Assembly (NCBI GenBank): GCA_900473185.1
Contig: UCKU01000034.1
Coordinates: 186,001 to 250,000, forward strand
Length of the DNA: 64,000 bases
Source: Hyphomicrobiales bacterium
GTDB taxonomy: Bacteria > Pseudomonadota > Alphaproteobacteria > Rhizobiales > Rhizobiaceae
Direction: 5' to 3'
Shown here: positions 54,206 through 62,327 of the stretch, piece after piece
Layout: every line of letters starts with the position of its first letter
Position numbering within the stretch: the first letter of the stretch is position 1
Notes under the pieces: model-generated
What the model saw: the letters and a program-made list of their open reading frames with translations, nothing else
Database searches by the model: none
What the model was told of the DNA's origin: nothing
Translations under genes and position numbers: made by a program

Positions 54206-54962
54206 CAATATCCTCGAGCCGTTGTATCGGGAGCTGGAGCGCTGGCGCAACGCCGGCCGCGTGGCGCGGCTCTGGCTGCGGGATGACGATGCAATCGAGC
54301 CGACGGCGCCGCTGGAGCGACTGCTCGCCGAGACGAAAAACTACGGCATCCCCGTCACGCTTGCGGTCATTCCGGCCCTTACCGGCGCACCGCTCGCTCA
54401 GCGGCTTGCGGACGAGGCGCATGTCAGCGTGGCGGTTCACGGCTGGGCGCATCACAATCATGCCGGACCTGACGACAAGAAGCAGGAACTCGGCGGATCA
54501 CGGTTGGAAGAGACCATTCTCGGCGAGCTCTATGAAGGCTTCCTGAAGCTGAAGGATCTCTACCCGACACGCTTTCTGACGATGCTGGTTCCGCCCTGGA
54601 ACCGGATTGACAAGGGCCTCATTCCCAAGCTGCCGGAGCTCGGCTTCGAATCCCTTTCGACCTATGGACGCGTCAAGGGCGAAAGCCCGCTCGCCATCGT
54701 CAACTCCCATGTCGACCTTATGGACTGGCACGGCACCCGTGGCGGCCGGCCAATGGCAGACCTGATAGGCGAACTGGTCGCGGAGCTGCAGGACAGGTTC
54801 GAGGGCAGCAGCGAGCCGATCGGCGTGCTCGGGCATCATCTGGTGCATGATGCGGCGGCCTGGGATTTCCTTGCAGAACTCTTCGAGGCGACTGCGGGCC
54901 ATCCCGCAGTGGAATGGGTTTCAGCAGGCACCCTGGTGCAGGATCAGATGTCGATGACCTGA
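54195..54962 (+). CDS. Polysaccharide deacetylase-family (WalW-like) protein
   Basis: Cytosolic or peripheral protein of 255 residues of the carbohydrate esterase 4-like fold. The acidic motif LWLRDDDA carries the catalytic/metal Asp pair, VAVHGWAHHNHA supplies His ligands, and later VPPWNRI and LGHHLVHD are conserved in the group. Activity would be removal of acetyl groups from glycans. No signal peptide is seen. ATG 54195 with GGAGCAGC upstream; an ATG five codons earlier is less likely. It overlaps the glycosyltransferase gene and converges on the MBL gene, overlapping its 3' end by 19 bases. Confidence 0.84.
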   Translation: MIDSNILEPLYRELERWRNAGRVARLWLRDDDAIEPTAPLERLLAETKNYGIPVTLAVIPALTGAPLAQRLADEAHVSVAVHGWAHHNHAGPDDKKQELGGSRLEETILGELYEGFLKLKDLYPTRFLTMLVPPWNRIDKGLIPKLPELGFESLSTYGRVKGESPLAIVNSHVDLMDWHGTRGGRPMADLIGELVAELQDRFEGSSEPIGVLGHHLVHDAAAWDFLAELFEATAGHPAVEWVSAGTLVQDQMSMT

Positions 54963-55774
54963 TTGTCGCGGGCGGCGAAGGCGCCAGCAAAGGCAGCCTG
55001 CGCCTCGCTTTCCATGACGGCAAGTTGTTCATCGGTGCGCGACGGCGCATGATGGAACAAGGCGAAACGCTTTGCGCCTGCCATCTTTGCAAGTTCAGTG
55101 CCGTGCTGCCACGTAGAGTGGCCAAAGCCCTTGAAGCGCTGCATCTCGTCTTCGTTATAGGTGCAGTCGTAGACGACGAGATCGGCGTCCTTCATCATCT
55201 CAAGCGCCACCGGATCATGCGTGCCCGGAATGTGCTCGATGTCGTAGATCAGCGCCACGATGCGGCCCTTCCAATGGATGCGATAACCGATCGCTCCGCC
55301 CGGATGGTTCAGCATGTAGGTCTGCATTTCGACGCCTTCATGCGGGGTCAGTGTCTGGCCCGCATGGAAATCGCGGAAGTTCATCGTCGCCTGACAGATA
55401 TCGGTCTTTACCGGAAACCAGGGTGGGCTGATGAACTGCTCTACCATCTCGCGCGTGCTCATCTTGCCGTCCAGATGGCCGGACCAGATGTTCACGTTGA
55501 TCGATGGGTAGTAGATCGCCTTGAAGAAGGGCAGGCCGATGATGTGGTCGTAATGGCAGTGACTGAAGAAGAGGTCGACATTGTGGACTTCATCCGCAAG
55601 AAGCGAAAGGCCAGCCTCGCGCAGTCCAGAGCCTGCGTCGAAGATCATCCGGTGCTCGCCGCAGCGAATTTCTATGCAGGAGGTGTTGCCTCCATATCGG
55701 TCGAATTCCGGGCCTGATACGGGAATGCTTCCCCGAACGCCCCAAAATTTTACCTGAAACAGATCGTTACTCAT
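54944..55774 (-). CDS. MBL-fold metallo-hydrolase
   Basis: Zinc-dependent hydrolase of 276 residues. The metal-binding motif HCHYDHIIGLPFF follows FDAGSGLREAG, and further ligands are expected in HPGGAIGYRI, YDCTYN and FHHAPSRTDEQL. The N-terminus VKFWGVRGSIPVSG is shared with the ribonuclease Z/PhnP-like phosphodiesterase branch, which hydrolyses cyclic nucleotide or phosphate diesters. Given the nearby cyclases, a phosphodiesterase role is an attractive but unproven guess. It starts at ATG 55774 after GAAGGAAA. Confidence 0.84.
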   Translation of the reverse strand: MSNDLFQVKFWGVRGSIPVSGPEFDRYGGNTSCIEIRCGEHRMIFDAGSGLREAGLSLLADEVHNVDLFFSHCHYDHIIGLPFFKAIYYPSINVNIWSGHLDGKMSTREMVEQFISPPWFPVKTDICQATMNFRDFHAGQTLTPHEGVEMQTYMLNHPGGAIGYRIHWKGRIVALIYDIEHIPGTHDPVALEMMKDADLVVYDCTYNEDEMQRFKGFGHSTWQHGTELAKMAGAKRFALFHHAPSRTDEQLAVMESEAQAAFAGAFAARDNQVIDI

Positions 55775-56188
55775 TTTCCTTCAAACCAGCTTTCCCGCTT
55801 CGTCATCGTAGTCACCATCGATCCCGATGCGAAGCTGCAGAATTCCACGGGTTTGCCTATATCCCCTCGCACTCTTCTAACGGCTAGCCGAAGAAGAAGT
55901 AGATTTTCCTAAGCAATCGGCTTTTGGCTCAGAATGCAAGCCGGTATGGTTCGTTTTCTGTAAACGTTCCGGCGTGTGCGAGGTTGCGACATTTCCCGCG
56001 GGATCATGCATCTTAAATGGTTGCGCGCGACCGAAAATGCAAATCCCCTGCTTTTGGCGGTGCTGAAGCCGCGAAACGGCATGAAAACTGCGTCGAAGAT
56101 GGCTAGCGGCAAAGTGGGTTGCAGGAAGGGCTGCGTCTTAATCAGGGACCCCGGCACGAAACGCCAACGTCCTCTTCTCCAGAAGATA

Positions 56189-56228
56189 TTGTCGCAAAAC
56201 TGAAATAAATCCGTCGCAAAGCTGTCAT
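56189..56228 (+). promoter_or_regulatory. PhoB-box array, four 7-base units at 11-base spacing
   Basis: The units TTGTCGC, CTGAAAT, CCGTCGC and CTGTCAT are separated by A-rich four-base spacers (AAAA, AAAT, AAAG). The two right-hand units with their spacer form CCGTCGCAAAGCTGTCAT, matching the PhoB consensus CTGTCATAAATCTGTCAT at 14 of 18 positions. The 11-base period is what PhoB dimers bind. It ends 53 bases before ATG 56282. Confidence 0.72.
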
Positions 56229-56239
56229 CCGGGGTGCCT

Positions 56240-56272
56240 AAATGTCGCCATACTTTCTTTAAAGCGACATTT
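56240..56272 (+). promoter_or_regulatory. Inverted repeat AAATGTCGC-N15-GCGACATTT
   Basis: Perfect 9-base arms with a 15-base AT-rich spacer, ending nine bases before the ATPase ATG. It may be an operator or a leader stem that occludes the start, because the right arm lies where a ribosome would bind. The arms resemble the GTCGC units of the adjacent PhoB array. Confidence 0.5.
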
Positions 56273-56281
56273 GGTCTGCCC

Positions 56282-57397
56282 ATGAACGCCCCCTCAATTC
56301 GATCGCCCTCTGCCGTTGCCGCGGCGGGTCTGGAATTGAGTTACGGGCCAACGCAGATTCTCAAAGGCATTGATTTTTCTCTGGAAAAGGGAAAGACGCT
56401 GGCATTGCTCGGCCCTTCGGGCTGCGGCAAGACCACGCTTCTCAGGCTGGTCGCAGGCCTGCTTGCGCCGACCCAGGGGGCTGTTTCGATTGCCGGCACC
56501 ACCGTTGCCGACGGTGTGACCGGCGCCTTCGTCCCCCCGGAGCGGCGCGGGCTCGGCATGGTCTTCCAGGACTATGCGCTCTGGCCGCATCTGACGGTCG
56601 GCGGCAATGTTTCCTTTCCGCTCGAAATGCGCGGCGTCGGCAGGGTGGAGCGTCAGACCCGGACGATGCGGGCGCTCGAACGCGTCGGCCTTTCGGCCTA
56701 TGTCGACCGACGGCCGAGTGATCTGTCCGGCGGCCAGCAGCAGCGCGTGGCGATTGCGCGCGCCATCGTCGCCGAGCCGCAGCTCATCCTTTTCGATGAA
56801 CCGCTTTCCAATCTCGACCGTGAATTGCGCGAAAACATGGTGGGCGAACTCGCCGAGCTCATTGCCACACTCAGCCTGACGGCGATCTATGTGACGCACG
56901 ACCATAGCGAAGCGCTGACGCTTGCCGATGAAGTCGCGGTCATGCGTGCTGGTCTGATCGAGCAGCTTGCCTCGCCGGATGAACTACTCGAGCGGCCGGC
57001 GACACCTGAGGTTGCCGACTTCCTGAGGCTTGGCTGCCTCGCCGATATCGGGCGGCGCGGACGTGCCTGGTATTTCAAGGACAGCGAAATCGTGCTGACC
57101 GAGGCTGAAGGAGTTGCCGGCAACAGCGCGCGCGTGCTGATCCCGGTCACCTGCATCTCGGCCGGTGAAGCCTCTCCCGATCGGCTAGCAGCTACCGTGC
57201 TGCGTTCGCAGTTCCGCGGCGATGGGCATCTGGCAAGCGTTTCGCTCTCCGGTCTGTCCGGCTTGGAATTGCAGGTTCTGAGCCGCGCCAAGCTGCGCGC
57301 CGGCGAAACGATCGGCCTTTCGATCGACGCTGCACAGATCCGATGGTTTCAGCAGAAAATACACCTATCCATAGAGGAGAAATTGGAACATGTTTAA
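56282..57397 (+). CDS. ABC importer ATPase, AfuC/FbpC or 2-aminoethylphosphonate type
   Basis: Cytosolic ATPase of 371 residues. Walker A LLGPSGCGKTTLL, Q-loop VFQDYALWPHLTV, signature LSGGQQQRVAIARAI, Walker B LILFDEPLSNLD and H-loop THDHSEAL are intact, and a C-terminal TOBE-like domain (about 280-371) follows. The DYALWPHL form is typical of the iron(III)/AfuC/phosphonate group. It is followed by the binding-protein gene with an 8-base overlap. A PhoB box lies upstream. ATG 56282 has no strong ribosome site and lies next to a stem-loop, so translation may be controlled there. Confidence 0.88.
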   Translation: MNAPSIRSPSAVAAAGLELSYGPTQILKGIDFSLEKGKTLALLGPSGCGKTTLLRLVAGLLAPTQGAVSIAGTTVADGVTGAFVPPERRGLGMVFQDYALWPHLTVGGNVSFPLEMRGVGRVERQTRTMRALERVGLSAYVDRRPSDLSGGQQQRVAIARAIVAEPQLILFDEPLSNLDRELRENMVGELAELIATLSLTAIYVTHDHSEALTLADEVAVMRAGLIEQLASPDELLERPATPEVADFLRLGCLADIGRRGRAWYFKDSEIVLTEAEGVAGNSARVLIPVTCISAGEASPDRLAATVLRSQFRGDGHLASVSLSGLSGLELQVLSRAKLRAGETIGLSIDAAQIRWFQQKIHLSIEEKLEHV

Positions 57398-58349
57398 GTC
57401 ATTGAAGAGCATCACTTTTGGCGTCGTCGCCGCCGCCCTGATGGCTAGCGTCGCCCATGCCGACGTCACCGTTTACACCGCCGGCCCGCAGAGCCTCATC
57501 GACAAGCTGTCGGCCGGCTTCACCAAGCAGACCGGCGTCAAGGTCAATGTTTTCCAGGCAACGACCGGCAAGGTTATGGCCCGTATCGAAGCCGAAGCCG
57601 CAAACCCTGTCGTCGACGTCGTGATTTCCGCTTCCTGGGATACGGCCAACGACTTTGCCAAGCGCGGCTGGCTCGTCAACTATTCGAGCCCGAACGCTGC
57701 AAAGGTTCCGGACTTCCTGAAGTCCGAAGGCGCAGTTGCACAGGGCATCTCGGCTCTCGGCATCGTCTGGAACTCCAAGAGCGGCACGCCGAAGCCGTCC
57801 GAATGGGCTGACCTGACGAAGCCGGAATACAAGGATCTCGTCAACATTCCGGATCCGGCACAGTCCGGCTCCTCCTTCGAACTGACCGCCGCTCTCGGCG
57901 GCCAGGACGACTGGAAGCTCTTCAAGGGTCTGCAGGCCAATGGCGCCATCATCGCCGGGGCAAATGCCGATGCCCTGAACCCGGTTCTGCAGGGTGCAAA
58001 GGCCGTCGTCTTCGGCGCTGTCGACTACATCGCTCTCGCTGCCCAGAAGAAGGGCGAGAGCATTGAAGTCGTGTTCCCGAAGTCGGGTACCGTAATCGCG
58101 CCGCGTCCGGCCATGATCATGAAGTCGTCCAAGAACCAGGACGACGCCAAGAAGTTCATCGACTACATGCTGTCTGACGAAGGTCAGGCTCTTGTTGCCG
58201 GTGAAATGCTGATGCCGTCGCGCACCGACGTTGCCGCCAGCCGTCCGCTGATCAGCGACCTGATGCTCCTGAAGTACGACACGGCTGCCGTCTACGGCAA
58301 GCGCAAGGAAACGCTGAAGACCTTCGCCGATCTCTACGGCGCCAAGTAA
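57390..58349 (+). CDS. ABC importer substrate-binding protein (AfuA / phosphonate-type)
   Basis: Periplasmic binding protein of 319 residues. The signal peptide is MFKSLKSITFGVVAAALMA, with cleavage at HA/D. Mature features include DVTVYTAGPQSLIDKLSAGFTKQTGVKV, ARIEAEAANPVVDVVISAS and IPDPAQSGSSFELTAAL, which are common to the iron/thiamine/phosphonate group. It lacks the adjacent Tyr-Tyr iron ligands of FbpA, so ferric ion is doubtful. AfuA homologues in Actinobacillus bind sugar phosphates, and the PhoB box upstream fits a phosphate-bearing ligand. Overlaps the ATPase by 8 bases. Confidence 0.85.
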   Translation: MFKSLKSITFGVVAAALMASVAHADVTVYTAGPQSLIDKLSAGFTKQTGVKVNVFQATTGKVMARIEAEAANPVVDVVISASWDTANDFAKRGWLVNYSSPNAAKVPDFLKSEGAVAQGISALGIVWNSKSGTPKPSEWADLTKPEYKDLVNIPDPAQSGSSFELTAALGGQDDWKLFKGLQANGAIIAGANADALNPVLQGAKAVVFGAVDYIALAAQKKGESIEVVFPKSGTVIAPRPAMIMKSSKNQDDAKKFIDYMLSDEGQALVAGEMLMPSRTDVAASRPLISDLMLLKYDTAAVYGKRKETLKTFADLYGAK

Positions 58350-58359
58350 GGTCCAGACA

Positions 58360-60039
58360 ATGAGAGGAAACGGCATCGGCGGTACGGCTCCGGCCGCCTG
58401 GCTGGCAACAGCGGGTCTTGTTCTCGTCGTCGCCGTTCCCTTCATCGCGGTGGTGCTGCAAGGCATCTTTCCCGAACTCGGACAGGGCTCGTTCGCGAGC
58501 CCTTTTTCCTCACTTTATGCGACGCTTGCCGATAGTTCGCTCATCCGCATGGGTGGCAACACCATCCTGCTCGGCGCTTGCGTGGTGCTCGCTTCGGCGC
58601 TGGTCGCCGTGCCGCTCGGCGTCTTCCGCGCACTCTACAGAATTCCCTTCGCGCCTCTCTGGGACGTGCTGCTGCTCGTGCCCTTCATGATCCCGCCCTA
58701 TATCGCCACACTTGGCTGGATCATGACGCTGCAGCCACGCGGTTATCTGCAGCAACTTGCAGGCTTCAATCTGGCGCCCTTCCTGTTTTCAATCTTCGGC
58801 ATGACGCTGGTTATGGCCTTCAACACCTTTCCGGTCGTCTATTTCGCCGTGTCGCGCACGGTCGAGGCCGTCGGCGCACGTTATGCCGATGTCGGCCGCG
58901 TCTTCGGCGCCTCACCGGCGCGCGCCTTCTGGCGCATCACGCTGCCGCTGTCGGCGCCCGGCCTGACGGCGAGCCTGATGCTGGTCTTTGCCGCCGCGAT
59001 CGAGGAATACGGCACGCCGGCAGCGCTTGGGCGCCGTGCCGGCTTCCAGGTGCTGGTGACAGGCATCGACCTGCGGGTCACCGACTGGCCGATCGATCTG
59101 CCGGGCGCGGCCATCCTGTCGCTGGTACTGGTCGCCATGTCGCTCGTCACCTTCCTGCTGCAGCGCTGGATCCTGGCGCGGCGCTCCTACCAGACGGTCG
59201 GCGGCAAGCCGACGGCAAAGGACAAGCGCCCGCTTGGCACGCTGAAGCTACCCGTCATGATGGCCTTTAGCGTCGTGGCGTTTCTCGCGACCGGCGTACC
59301 GCTGCTGGCAATCCTTGCGACCGCGCTAGCGCGAACGATCTCCGGCGGCCTTGCTCTCGACAATGTCAGCCTCGACAATTTCATGGCGGTCTTCGGCAAC
59401 AGCGCTGGCGCGGTGACGGCGCTGATCAACAGTTTCTCGCTGGGTATCGGCACGGCGCTGATCACGGGACTGATCGGCGTTACGGCCGCCTATACTGTCG
59501 TGAAGACGAAAATCTCCGGTCGCATGGCGATCGATGTCATGACGATCCTGCCGAATGCGCTGCCAGGTATCGTCGTAGCCGTCGGTCTCATCCTCGCCTG
59601 GAACATGCCGGGCCTGCCTTTCACGCCCTACAATACCGGCCTCATCCTGCTGCTTGCCTATTGCTGCATCCTGCTGCCGCAGCCGGTGCGTTATACAACG
59701 GCGGCTTTTCAGCAGATCGGCGACAATCTGGAGGCGGCTGCCCGCGTCTGCGGTGCCAGCAGCCTTACGGTCTTCCACCGTATCCTGCTGCCTCTCGTCT
59801 TTCCGAGTCTTGCCTCCTCAATGTTGCTCGTCTTCGCGCTTGCCTCGCGTGAGCTCGTCGCCTCCGTCGTCGTCGCACCTGTCGGCATGCAGACGATCGC
59901 GACCTTCATTTGGCGTCAGTTCGAGCAGGGCTCGATCGGCCTTGGTATGGCGATGGCCTTCATCGCCATCTGCATCACAACATTGCTGCCGCTGATTCTG
60001 ATGGGGCTGATGCGGCGTGGCAATATGGTTGCGGATTGA
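58360..60039 (+). CDS. ABC importer permease, fused double-domain (AfuB/PhnU-type)
   Basis: Inner-membrane permease of 559 residues with about 12 helices in two repeated halves, each with an EAA loop (about 165-200, SPARAFWRITLPLSAPGL; and about 465-500, SSLTVFHRILLPLVFPSL). The fused form occurs in AfuB, FbpB and the putative 2-aminoethylphosphonate permease. It begins 10 bases after the binding-protein stop. Together with the two upstream genes it forms a complete importer. No nearby phosphonatase or sugar-phosphate gene decides the substrate. Confidence 0.9.
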   Translation: MRGNGIGGTAPAAWLATAGLVLVVAVPFIAVVLQGIFPELGQGSFASPFSSLYATLADSSLIRMGGNTILLGACVVLASALVAVPLGVFRALYRIPFAPLWDVLLLVPFMIPPYIATLGWIMTLQPRGYLQQLAGFNLAPFLFSIFGMTLVMAFNTFPVVYFAVSRTVEAVGARYADVGRVFGASPARAFWRITLPLSAPGLTASLMLVFAAAIEEYGTPAALGRRAGFQVLVTGIDLRVTDWPIDLPGAAILSLVLVAMSLVTFLLQRWILARRSYQTVGGKPTAKDKRPLGTLKLPVMMAFSVVAFLATGVPLLAILATALARTISGGLALDNVSLDNFMAVFGNSAGAVTALINSFSLGIGTALITGLIGVTAAYTVVKTKISGRMAIDVMTILPNALPGIVVAVGLILAWNMPGLPFTPYNTGLILLLAYCCILLPQPVRYTTAAFQQIGDNLEAAARVCGASSLTVFHRILLPLVFPSLASSMLLVFALASRELVASVVVAPVGMQTIATFIWRQFEQGSIGLGMAMAFIAICITTLLPLILMGLMRRGNMVAD

Positions 60040-60118
60040 GGCATACTCAAAATTGAGATGTTCTTGTTTCTCGCGGAAATTGCTGAGATAATTTCCTTGA
60101 GCAACGTTTGGAGTGAAC

Positions 60119-60328
60119 ATGGCTCCAGTCACTGCAATCCTTATAGGCCTCGTGGTCGTTTCCATCTCGATCGTCGCATTTGCCGCATTCTTGTCTTGGA
60201 ACCCTATCTGGTGGGCGCGCCTTCGTTTTCCAGGGCGTTCTGTTCGTAGCCAAGCCGAGGGCGGTCTAGAAATGAGTTTTGGGTTCGCTGATGGAGATGA
60301 TGGCGGTGGCGACGGAGGAGGCGATTAA
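60119..60328 (+). CDS. Small membrane protein with Gly/Asp tail, function unknown
   Basis: Hypothetical protein of 69 residues with one N-terminal transmembrane helix (VTAILIGLVVVSISIVAFAAFL). A basic cytosolic-like patch (WWARLRFPGRSVRSQ) and the acidic, glycine-rich end DGDDGGGDGGGD follow. ATG 60119 has GGAG five bases upstream, which supports translation. It lies 79 bases after the importer permease and may be read with it, and its stop is 2 bases from the convergent dehydrogenase. I do not recognise the family. Confidence 0.6.
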   Translation: MAPVTAILIGLVVVSISIVAFAAFLSWNPIWWARLRFPGRSVRSQAEGGLEMSFGFADGDDGGGDGGGD

Positions 60329-60330
60329 GC

Positions 60331-61098
60331 TCAGAGCGACGTCGTAATCCCACCGTCGACCATCAGCATATGACCATTGACGAAGGACGAAGCGTCCGAC
60401 GCCAGGAAGACAGCCGCACCCACCAACTCCTTGACATCGCCCCAGCGGCCGGCCGGCGTGCGGGCCTCAAGCCATGCGGAAAATTTCGGATCATCGACAA
60501 GCGCCTGGTTGAGCGGCGTCTTGAAATAGCCGGGTGCAATGGCATTGACCTGCAAACCGTGTTTTGCCCAGTCCGTTGCCATACCACGGGTGAGATTGCG
60601 CACAGCGCCCTTGGTCGCCGTATAGGGCGCGATGTTCGGACGAGCGAGTTCAGCCTGTACCGAGGCGATGTTGATGATCTTGCCGCGGCCGCGGCCGATC
60701 ATCGCCCGCGCGACCGGCTGACTGACATAGAAGATGCTGGAAACGTTGGTGCGGAAAAGTTCGTCCCACTTTTCGACCGGAAACTCCTCCAGCGGCGTAC
60801 GGAACTGCATGCCGGCATTGTTGATCAGGATATCGATCGGACCGATCTCCGCCTCGATATAGGCGATCGCCGACCGGCAGGCGTTGGCATCCGCTACATC
60901 GAAGGCGGCGCTGACGGCGTGCCCTTTCTGCTCCCGGATTGTTTCGGCAGCCGCCTCCGCCTTCTGGGCGTTTCGGCCATTGATGATGACGGAGGCACCA
61001 TGCTCGGCAAGGCCGAGCGCCAATGCATAGCCGATGCCCTGGCTGGAGCCTGTTACGAGCGCACGGCGGCCGGAAAGATCGAAGAGCGGAAAGGTCAC
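60331..61098 (-). CDS. SDR-family oxidoreductase, gluconate 5-dehydrogenase-like
   Basis: Cytosolic NAD(P)-dependent dehydrogenase of 255 residues. The cofactor motif is VTGSSQGIGYALALGLAEHGA (TGxxxGIG), NNAG is at about 93, catalytic Ser is in IINIASVQAELARPN, and Tyr-x-x-x-Lys is in APYTATKGAVRNLTRGM. The HGLQVNAIAPGYFKTPLNQALVDDPKF region matches IdnO/Ga5DH proteins that interconvert gluconate and 5-keto-gluconate; related SDRs act on 2-keto-3-deoxygluconate. The start codon is GTG 61098 with AGGAG seven bases upstream. It lies 62 bases downstream of pcaB in the same direction but is probably unrelated to protocatechuate. Confidence 0.86.
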   Translation of the reverse strand: MTFPLFDLSGRRALVTGSSQGIGYALALGLAEHGASVIINGRNAQKAEAAAETIREQKGHAVSAAFDVADANACRSAIAYIEAEIGPIDILINNAGMQFRTPLEEFPVEKWDELFRTNVSSIFYVSQPVARAMIGRGRGKIINIASVQAELARPNIAPYTATKGAVRNLTRGMATDWAKHGLQVNAIAPGYFKTPLNQALVDDPKFSAWLEARTPAGRWGDVKELVGAAVFLASDASSFVNGHMLMVDGGITTSL

Positions 61099-61160
61099 GG
61101 GATCACTCCTGAAATCAACGCCCCTGCATAGCCGGTTTTACCGACTGAGTGCAAAGGCGA

Positions 61161-62207
61161 TCAGTTGGTCCCTAGACGCTTGATATTGCCAACGAGTTCC
61201 GTGGCGAGCCGCAGCGAAGCGGCGGTCGCCATGACCATCTGCGGCAAGACAAGCCATTCCAGCATCCAGGCGGCCCCCGAGCGCTCCTGTTCATGGACGA
61301 GCGAATGGTGGATGGCTGAAAGCTGCGTGGCGTTGAAGCGGGCAAGCGCGACCAATGTTTCGGCGGCAACCGGGTTCTGCTTGTGGGCCATCGCCGAGGA
61401 GGTGCCGCCGCCGGCAAGCTCGATCTCGCCTCCGGCTTCGGCGAGCAGCGCGATGTCCTGTCCAAATTTTCCGAGGCTGCCCGAGATCAATGAGTAGAGA
61501 TTGGCGAGATCGGCAATATGGGCGCGCCGGCTCTGCCATTGCGGCTCATCAGTCAATCCCAGTTCCTGCGCCAGCGAGGCGCGCACGGCGGATGCTTCGG
61601 GTCCGAGTTTTTCGAGCGTGCCGGCAGCACCGCCGAACTGAACGGGGAAGGTCTGCTCCGTCAGCCGGTCTCGATAAGTCTCCAACGGCAGACGCCAGGC
61701 GCCTATGCGATCGGCAGCGGTGATAGGGATCGCGGCCTGCATGCGCGTATGGCCCATCAGGCGGTTGTTGCCAAGTTGGCGCTCGAGTGTGGCAAGTCCG
61801 GTGACCACAGAATGCAGGCGTGCGCCAAAGAGGAAGGTGACGGATTTCAGCCGCAGTATGAGGCTGGTGTCGATGACATCCTGGCTGGTCGCCCCAAAAT
61901 GGACGTGCTTTGCAGCCTCTTCCCCTGCTGCCTTCCGAAGCTGCCGAACCAGATCGGGAATGACGACGCCATCCCGGGCGGTCGCGGCTTTCAGGCTTTC
62001 CATGTCGGGGGTGAAACCTGCACAGGTCTGGCCAACCGCCCGTGCGGCTTCAGCCGGAATGACGCCGTGTGTGGCCTCGGCACGAGCAAGCGCTGCCTCG
62101 AAAGACAGCATTGCCCGGATATCCGCCTCGGCGGAAAAATACGAGGATATTTCGCTGTCGCCGAGCAGGCCGGAGAGGAAGGGATGATCGAAAGGGGAAG
62201 TGGTCAT
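61161..62207 (-). CDS. pcaB: 3-carboxy-cis,cis-muconate cycloisomerase
   Basis: Cytosolic fumarase/aspartase-superfamily enzyme of 348 residues converting 3-carboxymuconate to 4-carboxymuconolactone. Elements are HFGATSQDVIDTSLILRLK, MGHTRMQAAIPIT, and the superfamily signature GGTSSAMAHKQNPVAAE. At 348 residues it is shorter than Pseudomonas PcaB (about 450), as is usual in rhizobia, whose PcaB lacks the C-terminal lobe. It follows pcaG by 120 bases in the same direction, so pcaCHGB may be one transcript. Confidence 0.93.
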   Translation of the reverse strand: MTTSPFDHPFLSGLLGDSEISSYFSAEADIRAMLSFEAALARAEATHGVIPAEAARAVGQTCAGFTPDMESLKAATARDGVVIPDLVRQLRKAAGEEAAKHVHFGATSQDVIDTSLILRLKSVTFLFGARLHSVVTGLATLERQLGNNRLMGHTRMQAAIPITAADRIGAWRLPLETYRDRLTEQTFPVQFGGAAGTLEKLGPEASAVRASLAQELGLTDEPQWQSRRAHIADLANLYSLISGSLGKFGQDIALLAEAGGEIELAGGGTSSAMAHKQNPVAAETLVALARFNATQLSAIHHSLVHEQERSGAAWMLEWLVLPQMVMATAASLRLATELVGNIKRLGTN

Positions 62208-62327
62208 TCGGACTCTCGTTTCATAACCGCCCGTCTGGCCTGTCGCGCCATCAAGCTCAAGGACAAGTTAGGGCAGCACGACGCTACCTGCCCGGCACAT
62301 TGTGGACAAGTAGCGTCTGCGTGCAGG

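Larger units (their letters stand above)
55775..56281. promoter_or_regulatory. Long promoter region ahead of the ABC importer
   Basis: This 507-base region lies between the MBL gene (divergent) and the ABC importer. Its left two-thirds holds nothing I can recognise; frames there are not protein-like. The last 100 bases carry the PhoB-box array (56189-56228) and the AAATGTCGC inverted repeat (56240-56272), both listed separately. Confidence 0.5.

Noticed and set aside
55909..56283. Possible minus-strand gene in the importer promoter region
   Set aside because: It would overlap the PhoB-box array, lacks protein character and has no ribosome site.
56282..60039. Ferric-iron (Fbp) importer as firm assignment
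   Set aside because: The binding protein lacks the adjacent Tyr-Tyr ligands and the promoter has a PhoB box, so I left the substrate open.
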